Made by a program: the position numbers and the translations under genes. The notes under the pieces were generated by a model. It was not told the DNA's origin and did no database searches. It saw only the letters and a program-made list of their open reading frames with translations. Positions 30,476-38,444 of a stretch of 44,782 nucleotides of DNA are shown here, piece by piece. Source of the DNA: Bryobacterales bacterium (lineage in GTDB: Bacteria > Acidobacteriota > Terriglobia > Bryobacterales > Bryobacteraceae); assembly GCA_947467185.1 (NCBI GenBank), contig CANIHR010000007.1, forward strand, positions 1-44,782, written 5' to 3'. The stretch's first letter is position 1, and every line of letters starts with the position of its first letter.

Positions 30476-30922
30476 CTACTGATTCTCCCCAGGCTTCGCA
30501 GCCCGATCTTTGCTGACCGCCCGGCGCGACACCAGATCCAGTCCAAGTTCTTCCCGCACCGCGCTGAAGATAGACCTGTTCTCCACCGCCGCGCCCAAAT
30601 CCATGCGTTCTTTCGCCGTCTTCGGACCCGTATCCGGCGTCCACGTGAGCGTTACGTCGTACTCGCCAGGCAGCCCGGTTTCGTCCACCACCGTGCGCCC
30701 CACAATCCCCGAAAGTACCCGCGCCAGTTCCGGCATCGTCATGCGACGCGCCACCAGCCTGCCCTCACTCCGGGAAACCGATTTCTTCGATTCAGGCGGG
30801 GAATCGAGAATTTCCGTGCCACTCCGGCCCACCACCAGCGCATAAATCGAAGCCGGTGTCTGGGCGTACGCAGCCGCAACAAGACACACCACGGCTGCGG
30901 ACCTCGGGATCATCACGTACAT
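30476..30922 (-). CDS. Truncated exported TIGR03435-like protein
   Basis: A 148-residue protein with a signal peptide (about 1-21) joined directly to the C-terminal half of a TIGR03435 domain. The N-terminal landmark FEVASIKP and the middle RALLAERFGL block are missing. The remaining part starts at SIYALVVGRSG (equivalent to PTYVMVAAKRG in the full protein), followed by MTMPELARVLSGIVGRTVVDE, GLPGEYDVTL and SAVREELGLDL. The usual closing VEVLVIDH strand is also lost. An intact frame and retained signal suggest a functional short form, though decay after an internal deletion is possible. First gene of the operon, two bases before the receptor; a start at 30913 is an alternative. Confidence 0.72.
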   Translation of the reverse strand: MYVMIPRSAAVVCLVAAAYAQTPASIYALVVGRSGTEILDSPPESKKSVSRSEGRLVARRMTMPELARVLSGIVGRTVVDETGLPGEYDVTLTWTPDTGPKTAKERMDLGAAVENRSIFSAVREELGLDLVSRRAVSKDRAAKPGENQ

Positions 30923-30961
30923 CTATGACGTTATTCCGAGATCATCGTTGGGAAAGTTCCA

Positions 30962-32242
30962 TTAAAAATGCATTTTCAGGAACTTAACGAAGACATCCCA
31001 GTCGGACGGCACCATTCCATGTCCCCCGTCATGCATGATGTAGCCCATCGTTCCCAGAATCGCCTGACCCGCGGCGGGCACTTCCGTCACGCCCAAACCA
31101 GGCTTCCCGAATAACTGATATACCGGTTCCGCAGCCTTCGCCGCCAGAAACTCACCCTTCGGGTCCGACCACTTGTCCGTATTGCCCGTCTGCAGCAGCA
31201 GCGGACGCGGCGCAATCAGCGCCACCAGCAGATTCGCATCCACCGGACTCTCTTCCGGATGCGCACCCCACTTCGCATAGTTGCCCGCGAACTGGTACGG
31301 ATAGCGCGTCGGCTCCACCAGGTGCGCAATCGTCTCGCCGTAGTTCCGACGGCTGATCGCTGCCCCACCTTCTCCCGAGCAACTGGCAATCACGGCGGCG
31401 AAGCGAGTGTCCGCGGCGCCGGCCCACATCACCGTCTTTCCCAGACGCGAAACGCCCGTGATCGCGACCTTCTTCGCGTCAACCGCTTTATCGGTTTCCA
31501 GATAGTCCATCGCGCGGCTCATGCCCCACGCCCAAGCCGCAATCGAACCCCAGTCACCCGGCGCCGGTTCCGTCTGCCCCGCCTTCAGATACTGCGCCCG
31601 AATGCCGTTCGGAACGCCGCCCAGGAAGTCCGGATCCACGTCACCGTAGTAGAACGTGGCCACGCCAATCCCTTCGCTGACAAACTTCATCGGATTCAGT
31701 CGGCCAATGCCGCGGCCACCCGCTGCCGAAACTTTCTTCTTATCCCGACCCCAGATTTCGCCGACCTTCACGCCGGGATCATCGGGCACCGTCAGTGAGT
31801 TGGCCGAGAATGCGACGTTCAGCAGCGTCGGGACCGGCTTTGCCGTACCCACCGGAAGATACATCAGCAGATCGATCTTCGGCCCCGACTTGTCCTTCGT
31901 CAGATAAATCGAGACCTGTCGCCGGACAGCCTTGCCCTCAAACGCCGCCCCGTCTTTTTCGAACACCTCGAACGTCATGTCCTTCGGACGCCCCGGAGCC
32001 TTGCCGTACTGGCTTTCTTCAAACAGGCGAACGATCTCCGGACGCCGCTTTTCTGTCCACGTCTTCGCGTCCTTCACCGGCTTCCCGTTCGCCAGAACAA
32101 GCGCCTCCGGCAGCTTCGGACTCCCCGCCTTCGCCTCGGTATAGTTCACCGGAATCCCGGCGACCTTGTCATCCGGATAATCCGCAATCTGCGCCAACGC
32201 GGACGCGGCAAGCACGAGAGAACCGACAGTAAGCTTCAGCAC
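30962..32242 (-). CDS. Exported CE15-type glucuronoyl esterase-like hydrolase
   Basis: A 426-residue secreted alpha/beta hydrolase. The signal peptide is about 1-18. The carbohydrate esterase 15 signature is clear: nucleophile Ser265 in GVSRLGK, SCSGEGGAAISRRNYGE, the APRPLLLQTGNTDKWSDPKGEF block, and the catalytic His408 in HDGGHGM. CE15 enzymes cut the ester between glucuronic acid of xylan and lignin alcohols, so this points to plant cell-wall breakdown. One usual motif, D-Q-H before the APRP block, reads D-A-N here. The GTG start has no ribosome site but a perfect TATAAT six bases upstream. It lies 39 bases before the receptor operon on the same strand. Confidence 0.86.
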   Translation of the reverse strand: MLKLTVGSLVLAASALAQIADYPDDKVAGIPVNYTEAKAGSPKLPEALVLANGKPVKDAKTWTEKRRPEIVRLFEESQYGKAPGRPKDMTFEVFEKDGAAFEGKAVRRQVSIYLTKDKSGPKIDLLMYLPVGTAKPVPTLLNVAFSANSLTVPDDPGVKVGEIWGRDKKKVSAAGGRGIGRLNPMKFVSEGIGVATFYYGDVDPDFLGGVPNGIRAQYLKAGQTEPAPGDWGSIAAWAWGMSRAMDYLETDKAVDAKKVAITGVSRLGKTVMWAGAADTRFAAVIASCSGEGGAAISRRNYGETIAHLVEPTRYPYQFAGNYAKWGAHPEESPVDANLLVALIAPRPLLLQTGNTDKWSDPKGEFLAAKAAEPVYQLFGKPGLGVTEVPAAGQAILGTMGYIMHDGGHGMVPSDWDVFVKFLKMHF

Positions 32243-32248
32243 AGTGTG

Positions 32249-32254
32249 ATTATA
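32249..32254 (-). promoter_or_regulatory. Perfect -10 box TATAAT six bases before the CE15 GTG start
   Basis: On the minus strand TATAAT is followed by CACACT and then the GTG at 32242, so the expected transcription start falls on the first base of the start codon. A TTGTAA (32270-32275, overlapping the kbl stop) is a weak -35 candidate at 15 bp. With no ribosome site, a leaderless message is the simplest reading. Confidence 0.5.
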
Positions 32255-32269
32255 TTTCCAAAGCGCGTC

Positions 32270-33454
32270 TTACAACCCCATCGCGGCCTTAACCTTCGCA
32301 AAACACCCCACCGCAAACTCCAGATCCGCCCGGCTGTGCGCGGCGGAAACCTGCGTCCGAATCCGCGCCTTGCCCTGCGGCACCACCGGATACGAGAACG
32401 CCACCACATACACGCCCTCGGCCAGCATCAACTCCGCCATCTTCGCCGCCACGTGCGCATCGCCCAGCATCACCGGAGTAATCGGATGCTCACCCGGCAG
32501 AATATTAAACCCCAGCGCCACCATGCTCTCCCGGAAAAACCGCGTATTCTCCCGCAGCTTATCCCGCAACTCCGACCCCGACGCCAGCAGTTCCAGAACC
32601 TTCAGCGAAGCGCCCGCAATCGCCGGTGCCAGCGAGTTCGAAAACAGGTACGGCCGCGACCTCTGCCGCAGCAGTTCAATGATCTCCCGCTTACCGCTCG
32701 TATACCCGCCGCTCGCCCCACCCAGCGCCTTGCCCAGAGTCCCGGTAATCACGTCGATCCGGTCCATCACGCCATGGTGTTCATGCGTCCCGCGACCATT
32801 CGCGCCCGTGAAACCCACCGCGTGCGAATCGTCCACCATCACCATCGCGCCATGCTTGTCCGCCAGATCACAAATCGCCGGAAGATTGGCCAGATACCCG
32901 TCCATGGAGAACACACCATCGGTCGCGATCATCTTCAGCCGCGCCCCCGAAGCCTCCTGCAGCTTCGCCTCCAGATCCGCCATATCATTGTTGCGATACC
33001 GGAAGCGCGACGCCTTGCACAGCCGCACACCGTCGATGATGCTGGCATGGTTCAGTTCATCGGAAATGATCGCGTCCTCAGCCTCCAGCACGGTCTCAAA
33101 CAACCCGCCGTTGGCATCGAAGCACGAGGAATACAGAATCGTGTCCTCGGTCCCCAGAAAGCTGCTGATGCGCGCTTCCAGCTCTTTGTGAATCGCCTGC
33201 GTGCCGCAGATGAACCGTACCGATGCGAGGCCATAGCCCCACGTATCCAGTGCCGCATGAGCCGCCGCAATCACCTCGGGACTATCCGCCAACCCCAGGT
33301 AATTATTCGCGCACATGTTCAGCACGCCCCGTAACTTCGGCACATCCACATGTGCATTCTGGGGACTCAGCAGCACGCGCTCGGACTTATAAAGGCCAGC
33401 TTCCCGAATCGCGGCAAGGCGACCGGTCAGGTTCTCACGGGCATGGGTAAACAT
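32270..33454 (-). CDS. kbl: Glycine C-acetyltransferase (2-amino-3-ketobutyrate CoA ligase)
   Basis: A 394-residue PLP enzyme of the alpha-oxoamine synthase family. It cleaves 2-amino-3-oxobutyrate with CoA to glycine and acetyl-CoA, the second step of threonine breakdown through threonine dehydrogenase. The PLP lysine is K242 in [13 protein letters not shown], the cofactor aspartate is D208 in [11 protein letters not shown], and the N-terminus carries [15 protein letters not shown]. Length (about 397 in E. coli Kbl) and the [16 protein letters not shown] block favour Kbl over the related BioF or HemA. No tdh gene is beside it. It follows the DUF3592 gene by 16 bases on the same strand. Confidence 0.94.
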   Translation of the reverse strand: MFTHARENLTGRLAAIREAGLYKSERVLLSPQNAHVDVPKLRGVLNMCANNYLGLADSPEVIAAAHAALDTWGYGLASVRFICGTQAIHKELEARISSFLGTEDTILYSSCFDANGGLFETVLEAEDAIISDELNHASIIDGVRLCKASRFRYRNNDMADLEAKLQEASGARLKMIATDGVFSMDGYLANLPAICDLADKHGAMVMVDDSHAVGFTGANGRGTHEHHGVMDRIDVITGTLGKALGGASGGYTSGKREIIELLRQRSRPYLFSNSLAPAIAGASLKVLELLASGSELRDKLRENTRFFRESMVALGFNILPGEHPITPVMLGDAHVAAKMAELMLAEGVYVVAFSYPVVPQGKARIRTQVSAAHSRADLEFAVGCFAKVKAAMGL

Positions 33455-33470
33455 GCCTTCAGTGTAGAAG

Positions 33471-34178
33471 TTATTCCGCGATGCGGAACAACGGCATCGG
33501 GTACTTCGCCACGCGCTTCGGCTGGTCCGGGTTGTATACGATCAGGAACTCCCCATCGACCGGAATCACTCGTCGTGTCTCCAGTCGGCCTCTCGCCAGT
33601 GCCCCGCTCGGCAACCGGTACTCAAATTCAGTGGCATACCGGCGCTCCTTGCCGCGGTGAACCCTCTTCGAGGTTTTGGCAAGTGCCACCGCGCCCCGAC
33701 CGTTCTCCAAAAGGAACCGCTCCCGCCGCAACTTCCACTGCACTAATACGCCCGTCAGCAGCAGAGCGAGTCCGAGTACCGGGGCCAGCCAAAACGGTGT
33801 TGGCTTCGGTTCACGCCCAACGATCCAGTTCTCCTTCGGGTCTGACGGCAGGTAGCCGACCTCAACCGTCGTGCCCGGTTCAATCTTCCGCCCCGATGAA
33901 CCACCAATCCAGGGTTTACCTGCCGTTTCGAAGCTGTAGGTCATTCGCCAGTTGTCCTTGCGGCGTCGAGCCTCCTGAATGACGCCTGTCGTGGTGACCG
34001 CTTCCTTCACGCGAACGGTGGCCAGTTCCTCGCTGCGCTCCGCCTGCATCCACAGCAGCGAACCCGCTACAAACGCACCCACTACCAGCAACAGACTCAG
34101 CGCATGCACGAAACGCCCCAACCCCGTGGGGTCCACAGGTCGAGGCATGCTGCGCAGTAATTCTTTGGGAACGTTCAT
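33471..34178 (-). CDS. DUF3592-type membrane protein
   Basis: A 235-residue protein with one membrane helix at about 27-46 and another at about 128-146, enclosing a small beta domain ([20 protein letters not shown], then [13 protein letters not shown], and [19 protein letters not shown]) of the DUF3592 kind. A second related beta domain follows the second helix (about 160-230, ending [14 protein letters not shown]). Thus it looks like a duplicated DUF3592 module. The function of the family is unknown. Its ATG overlaps the stop of the ribbon-helix-helix gene (ATGA), making it the third gene of the SPFH operon; a membrane partner of the SPFH protein is plausible but unproven. Confidence 0.78.
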   Translation of the reverse strand: MNVPKELLRSMPRPVDPTGLGRFVHALSLLLVVGAFVAGSLLWMQAERSEELATVRVKEAVTTTGVIQEARRRKDNWRMTYSFETAGKPWIGGSSGRKIEPGTTVEVGYLPSDPKENWIVGREPKPTPFWLAPVLGLALLLTGVLVQWKLRRERFLLENGRGAVALAKTSKRVHRGKERRYATEFEYRLPSGALARGRLETRRVIPVDGEFLIVYNPDQPKRVAKYPMPLFRIAE

Positions 34179-34351
34179 TCTTCAGACTCCTCGTGCGGGT
34201 CCGGCGGCAGCCGTTTTGCCCGGCGTAACGCATCGCGCAGAAGATATTCAATCTGCCCGTTCAGACTGCGCAAATCAGAATCCGCCCAGCGAACCAGGGC
34301 ATCGTAAGTGCCCTGGTCCAGTCGGAGCGGAAATGCCTTCTTTTGCGCCAT
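34175..34351 (-). CDS. Arc-like ribbon-helix-helix DNA-binding protein, 58 residues
   Basis: A short gene between the SPFH and DUF3592 genes. The protein begins MAQKKAFPLRLDQGTYDALV and continues with RWADSDLRSLNGQIEYLLRD, the strand-helix-helix of the Arc/MetJ superfamily: an N-terminal basic strand for the DNA major groove (residues 5-11), helix A (about 13-24) and helix B after the S-x-N turn (about 29-44). The acidic tail ends HEESEE. It starts 12 bases after the SPFH stop with a GAGAAG ribosome site, and its stop overlaps the DUF3592 ATG. Such small dimers usually repress their own operon; two GATATC sites 11 bp apart lie in the SPFH promoter. Confidence 0.85.
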   Translation of the reverse strand: MAQKKAFPLRLDQGTYDALVRWADSDLRSLNGQIEYLLRDALRRAKRLPPDPHEESEE

Positions 34352-34363
34352 TTTCTTCTCAGC

Positions 34364-35233
34364 TTATTGGTAAAGACTGCCTGCGTTTACCACCGGCTCC
34401 ACGCCGCGATCACTGCAGAGCACCACCATCAGGTTACTGACCATGGCCGCTTTGCGTTCCTCGTCCAGTGAAACAACACCCTTCCGGCTGAGTTCCTGCA
34501 GCGCCATCTCTACCATCCCGACGGCGCCTTCCACAATCTTCTGCCGCGCTGCGATTACCGCAGCGGCCTGCTGACGCCGCAACATCACCCCGGCGATTTC
34601 CGGCGCATAAGCCAGGTGGCTGATCCGCGCTTCAATCACTTCGATCCCGGCGCGCGACAGGCGTTCCTGAATCTCTTCCTTCAGTCGGTCCGCCACCACA
34701 CCCGCTGAAAGCCGCAGCGAGACCAGCGCTTCATCATGTGCATCGTACGGGTAGCTTGTCGCCAGATTCCGGAGCGCCGCTTCGGTCTGCACGTGCATAA
34801 AGTTCTCATAGTCATCCACGTTGAAGGCCGCTTCAAACGTGTCTACCAGACGCCACACCACCACCGCGGCAATCTCAATCGGGTTCGCGTCGTGGTCGTT
34901 CACCTTCAGTTTGCCGCTTTCGAAATTGCGGATGCGAAGCGACAGCCGGCGGCGCGTAGTCAGCGGGTTTACCCACCAGAAACCAGGCTGCCGCAGCGTG
35001 CCTTTGTATGTGCCAAAGAGCGTCACAAGACGCGCTTCATTAGGGTTCATCACAGTGAACCCGCCCGTCAGGGTCAGGAGAGCGGCAATCGCCACAATCG
35101 ACCCAAGCACCTGCAGGGGCATACGCTCACGAATGCCGAGCACCATGCCGACCAGCGCCGCGCTGGTCAGAACGATGACGGCCACGAGCATGCCCCAGCC
35201 GGAAGAACCACGTAATTCCTTTTCAACAGACAT
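34364..35233 (-). CDS. SPFH/band-7 (stomatin/prohibitin-like) membrane protein
   Basis: A 289-residue protein with two N-terminal membrane helices (about 12-34 and 40-60) followed by the SPFH domain (about 62-240): [20 protein letters not shown], then [11 protein letters not shown], a [19 protein letters not shown] segment, and [21 protein letters not shown] helical tail ([20 protein letters not shown]) probably drives ring assembly. SPFH proteins form large membrane cages that organise proteases or lipid domains. Several bacterial relatives have an Arc-type gene next door, as here. The ATG has a strong AGGAGGA ribosome site seven bases upstream (35241-35247). It is the first gene of the SPFH-RHH-DUF3592 operon. 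Confidence 0.92.
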   Translation of the reverse strand: MSVEKELRGSSGWGMLVAVIVLTSAALVGMVLGIRERMPLQVLGSIVAIAALLTLTGGFTVMNPNEARLVTLFGTYKGTLRQPGFWWVNPLTTRRRLSLRIRNFESGKLKVNDHDANPIEIAAVVVWRLVDTFEAAFNVDDYENFMHVQTEAALRNLATSYPYDAHDEALVSLRLSAGVVADRLKEEIQERLSRAGIEVIEARISHLAYAPEIAGVMLRRQQAAAVIAARQKIVEGAVGMVEMALQELSRKGVVSLDEERKAAMVSNLMVVLCSDRGVEPVVNAGSLYQ

Positions 35234-35258
35234 TCAGATTTCCTCCTCTGATGCCTTG

Positions 35259-35286
35259 ATGATATCAGTTTGATATCGAATGTCAA
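35259..35286 (-). promoter_or_regulatory. SPFH operon promoter with two GATATC operator-like sites
   Basis: On the minus strand a consensus TTGACA (35281-35286) and TATCAT (35259-35264, five of six matches) are 16 bp apart. Start is predicted near 35252, giving a 19-base leader that contains the ribosome site. GATATC occurs at 35261-35266, over the -10, and at 35272-35277, in the spacer, 11 bp apart. Tandem sites one helical turn apart are typical of ribbon-helix-helix repressors. The -35 box overlaps the stop codon of the MBL gene. Confidence 0.62.
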
Positions 35287-36254
35287 TGGGGATTGTATTG
35301 GCGCTCAAAACCGTTGCGGGTGTTGGTGATCCTGAACGAGCCGTCTGTCGCGGCTGAGATGTGCAGCCACATGAACCCATCCGTCGGCTCCAGGTTTGCG
35401 ATGAAATCGTCCGGCGGATTGGCGTCTTTACCGGCGTTCAGAGAGGTGTGCACCTGCCAGATATCTTTCAGACCAGGGGACGCTTTCAGTACCGGCCACG
35501 TCGGCGCATCGGCGCCTTTACGAGCGCCATTCGCCTGAATCATCACGGGAGCCTGAATGGCAGCCAGCAGTTCCGGCGCGATGCCCTTGAACTGCCCGTG
35601 GACATTGACGTTGTAAAGGCCAACGCGACCAATCACATTGACAGGACACACCAGATCGTAGCTGTTGTGCGCTTCCAGATCCGCCAGATCCAGCATGCGA
35701 AACTTGCCCAGTCGAATCAGCAATCCCAACGACTGATCGTCTTCAAAATCCGACGCGCGAGGAGCTACCTGCTTCGCCGTGTCGCAGGCCGGATTGCGCG
35801 AACCCTTGCCCTTTTTCGACTGGCCCGCCGAAGTCAGAACCTCAACGTCGAGGCCCTTGATCGGCAGCTTGTCGCCGACCTTGAGCGAGGTATGCGGCAG
35901 CGTGTTCCGCGCCGCTGAGTATGCCGCGAACCGAGGGTTCTTCGGGGCATCGCCATGGTCGTAAACATGCCCCACCGGGAACGCCGCCAGCAGCTTGGCC
36001 ACATCGCCGACATGGTCGATGTCATAGTGCGAAATCACCAGATGATCGATGCGCTTCAGGCCTGCCGCTTTGGCCGCCTCCACGATGCGTTCCGTCGAAT
36101 TCGGCCAGCCCACATCGAACAGCATCGACTCACCCGCAGGCGAGACGAACAGGACGGACTTTCCGCCCTCCACATCGATGACGTAAATCTCGAGCTTTTT
36201 CGCGGCCGGCAGCGACACCGCCAGCAGCAGCCAGAGACAGACCAACCGGATCAC
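35283..36254 (-). CDS. Exported MBL-fold metallo-hydrolase (ComEC C-terminal-like)
   Basis: A 323-residue protein with a signal peptide (about 1-18) and a metallo-beta-lactamase fold. The metal motif is SHYDIDHVGD (H-x-D-x-D-H), preceded by the typical ESMLFDVGWPN strand. The overall pattern resembles stand-alone relatives of the ComEC/Rec2 C-terminal domain. The region about 150-185 carries a Lys/Gly/Ser-rich loop (QSKKGKGSRNPACD). Likely a periplasmic phosphodiesterase or other hydrolase; the substrate is not readable. Its GTG start overlaps the stop of the trpEG gene (GTGA), an unexpected coupling with a biosynthetic gene. Confidence 0.83.
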   Translation of the reverse strand: MIRLVCLWLLLAVSLPAAKKLEIYVIDVEGGKSVLFVSPAGESMLFDVGWPNSTERIVEAAKAAGLKRIDHLVISHYDIDHVGDVAKLLAAFPVGHVYDHGDAPKNPRFAAYSAARNTLPHTSLKVGDKLPIKGLDVEVLTSAGQSKKGKGSRNPACDTAKQVAPRASDFEDDQSLGLLIRLGKFRMLDLADLEAHNSYDLVCPVNVIGRVGLYNVNVHGQFKGIAPELLAAIQAPVMIQANGARKGADAPTWPVLKASPGLKDIWQVHTSLNAGKDANPPDDFIANLEPTDGFMWLHISAATDGSFRITNTRNGFERQYNPH

Positions 36255-38401
36255 TTGCGGACTTGGCGCAGCGCGTTGCGCATCAGCTTCAGCCCGGTGT
36301 CATGCTCCGCCGTCAGAATCGACTCGGGATGGAACTGCACCGCTTCAATCTGCAACTCGCGGTGCCGGACGCCCATAATGACGCCTTCCGCCGTACGAGC
36401 CGTCACTTCCAGTTCCGCCGGGAACTTCTCCGGAATCGCAAACAGGGAGTGGTAGCGACCCACCGTAATCTCCGTCGGCAGACCCTCAAAAACACCCTTG
36501 TTTTCGTGGATCACGGTCGAAGGCTTGCCATGCATAGGATACGGCAGTACGCCCAGTTCGCCACCGAACGCTTCCACAATCCCCTGCAGGCCCAGGCAAA
36601 CACCAAACACCGGAATCTTCGCCTTCGCCGCGTGCTGCACCAGTGCCGGAACCCCAAAATCCACCGGACGCCCCGGACCCGGCGAGATCAGAATCAGATC
36701 CGGCTTCACCTGGTCCAGCATTTCCAGCGGAAAACCGGCGCGGTACGTGATGACTTCCGCCCCCGCCTGGCGGACATAGTTCGCCAGCGTGAAGATGAAG
36801 CAATCGTCGTTATCCACCAGCAGCAGCTTGAGCTTAATGGGAGCTTCCGCTTCCACTGCGGCCACAGCCTTCGGCTTTTCGCCCAACAGCTTAAAGAAGC
36901 CGGTCGCCTTCAGGCGCGTCTCGCGCTCTTCCGCAGCGGGGTCCGAGTCATACAGCAGCGTCGCGCCGGCCGGATAAGTGGCATAGCCATCCCGCAAATA
37001 GGTGGTCCGAATAGCGATGCCGGTATTGATGTCGCCGTTCAGCGACAGCATGCCGACCGCGCCACCGTACCAGTCGCGGGCATTCTTTTCGAGGCGCTCC
37101 ACGGCCATCGCAGCGGCCTTCTTCGGCGCGCCAATCACGGTCACAGCCCACATGTGGCTCAGGAAGGCATCGAGCGAATCGAAGCCCTCGTCGAGCGTGC
37201 CTTCCACATGGTCCACCGTGTGGAACAACCCGGCGTACGACTCAATCAGACGCCGGCCGATAACCTTCACCGAACCCGGCGCGCAGACGCGGCTTTTGTC
37301 GTTGCGGTCCACGTCAGTACACATGGTCAGCTCCGACTCTTCTTTGGTCGAGTTGAGCAGCTCGCGGATATTCTTCTCGTCCTGCAGCGGGTCGCCGGTG
37401 CGGCGGGCCGTACCTGAAATCGGGCAGGTCTCCACGCGGCTGCCTTCCACCCGGACGAACATCTCGGGCGACGCACCAACCAACTGTTCCGCCCCAAACT
37501 GGATCAGGAATTCGTAGGGGCTGGGGTTCGCCTTCTGCATCCGCTGGAAGAGATCGGAAGCCTTGCCGGAGTAGGCAGTCTTGAAGGTCTGGCGCAGCAC
37601 GACTTCGTAGAAATCGCCCTGGCGCATGCCTTCGCGCACCGCTTCCACGTTGGCTTCGTACTCGGCGGGCGTGTGGTCGGACGTGATCTTGCCTGGCCGG
37701 CGCTTCGGCTGACGAGCCACCTTTTCGGCTGTCCGTTCCAGACCCTTCGTGCTGAAATCACCGCTCTCGAAGTCATATGAATACCGCTCGATGACCTCGC
37801 GCTTGCGATCCATGTAGATGATGTCGTCGCAGAGGAACAGCTGCAGATCCTTGCCCATGGTCCGCTCATGCTTCAGAGGGATGGGTTCGAACTGGTAGAG
37901 CAGGTCAAAGCCGAAGCCCCCGGCGAGCGCCAGCTTGTCGTCTTTGCCGCTGCAAAATTCCTTTGTCAGAGCACGCAGAACCGAGAAGATCGAAGGCTGC
38001 TTGCTGCGCTCTTCTTCCGGGAAGAACCCGGGCATGGGCTTCAGGCGGCCGCGCAGGGTGCCGTTGTCGTCCTGGAAATCTTCCCAGTGCGGATGGCTGG
38101 CGAGGATGGGCGCCAGCATGTGATTGATGGCCACGCCGCGGTCATTCAGGGGGCGAAACGTGACATCTCTCTGGAACCCGATGAGTTCCAGAGGCGGTTT
38201 CACGGATACGATGTCCCATCGGGAATACCGGCCCGGATATTCATAGCCCGAGGACAGGTAGATGCCCCGGTGTTGATCGAGCTGACGCAGAAAGCGATCC
38301 AGTCCCTTAGAGAAAGGGAGGGCCGTCTGCGTACGCCGGACGGTAATACCGCCGGGCGTAAGGTAAGTTACTTCCCGCATGTGATTGGATTGAAGTTTCA
38401 T
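36251..38401 (-). CDS. trpEG: Anthranilate synthase, fused TrpE-TrpG
   Basis: A 716-residue fusion. Residues about 1-510 are the chorismate-binding TrpE part, with the rhizobial-type N-terminus (YLTPGGITVRR, LSSGYEYPGRYSRWD), the substrate-site block VETCPISGTARRTGDPLQDE and CTDVDRNDKSRVC. Residues about 525-716 are the class I glutamine amidotransferase, with the catalytic cysteine in FGVCLGLQG and the His-Glu pair in VQFHPES. It makes anthranilate from chorismate and glutamine, the first step to tryptophan. The N-terminal pattern fits the TrpE clade fused to TrpG and not PabB. The ATG at 38401 was chosen; MREVTYL at 38380 is an alternative. An extension to 38728 lies antisense in the permease gene. 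Confidence 0.92.
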   Translation of the reverse strand: MKLQSNHMREVTYLTPGGITVRRTQTALPFSKGLDRFLRQLDQHRGIYLSSGYEYPGRYSRWDIVSVKPPLELIGFQRDVTFRPLNDRGVAINHMLAPILASHPHWEDFQDDNGTLRGRLKPMPGFFPEEERSKQPSIFSVLRALTKEFCSGKDDKLALAGGFGFDLLYQFEPIPLKHERTMGKDLQLFLCDDIIYMDRKREVIERYSYDFESGDFSTKGLERTAEKVARQPKRRPGKITSDHTPAEYEANVEAVREGMRQGDFYEVVLRQTFKTAYSGKASDLFQRMQKANPSPYEFLIQFGAEQLVGASPEMFVRVEGSRVETCPISGTARRTGDPLQDEKNIRELLNSTKEESELTMCTDVDRNDKSRVCAPGSVKVIGRRLIESYAGLFHTVDHVEGTLDEGFDSLDAFLSHMWAVTVIGAPKKAAAMAVERLEKNARDWYGGAVGMLSLNGDINTGIAIRTTYLRDGYATYPAGATLLYDSDPAAEERETRLKATGFFKLLGEKPKAVAAVEAEAPIKLKLLLVDNDDCFIFTLANYVRQAGAEVITYRAGFPLEMLDQVKPDLILISPGPGRPVDFGVPALVQHAAKAKIPVFGVCLGLQGIVEAFGGELGVLPYPMHGKPSTVIHENKGVFEGLPTEITVGRYHSLFAIPEKFPAELEVTARTAEGVIMGVRHRELQIEAVQFHPESILTAEHDTGLKLMRNALRQVRK

Positions 38402-38444
38402 TATCGCAAGAGGCCCGGAATCGGATATGCTCGGAGATTCGTCT

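Noticed and set aside
30474-30644. N-terminal extension of the receptor gene
   Set aside because: The 57 extra residues lie inside the upstream TIGR03435-like gene, and the signal peptide begins at the ATG at 30473.
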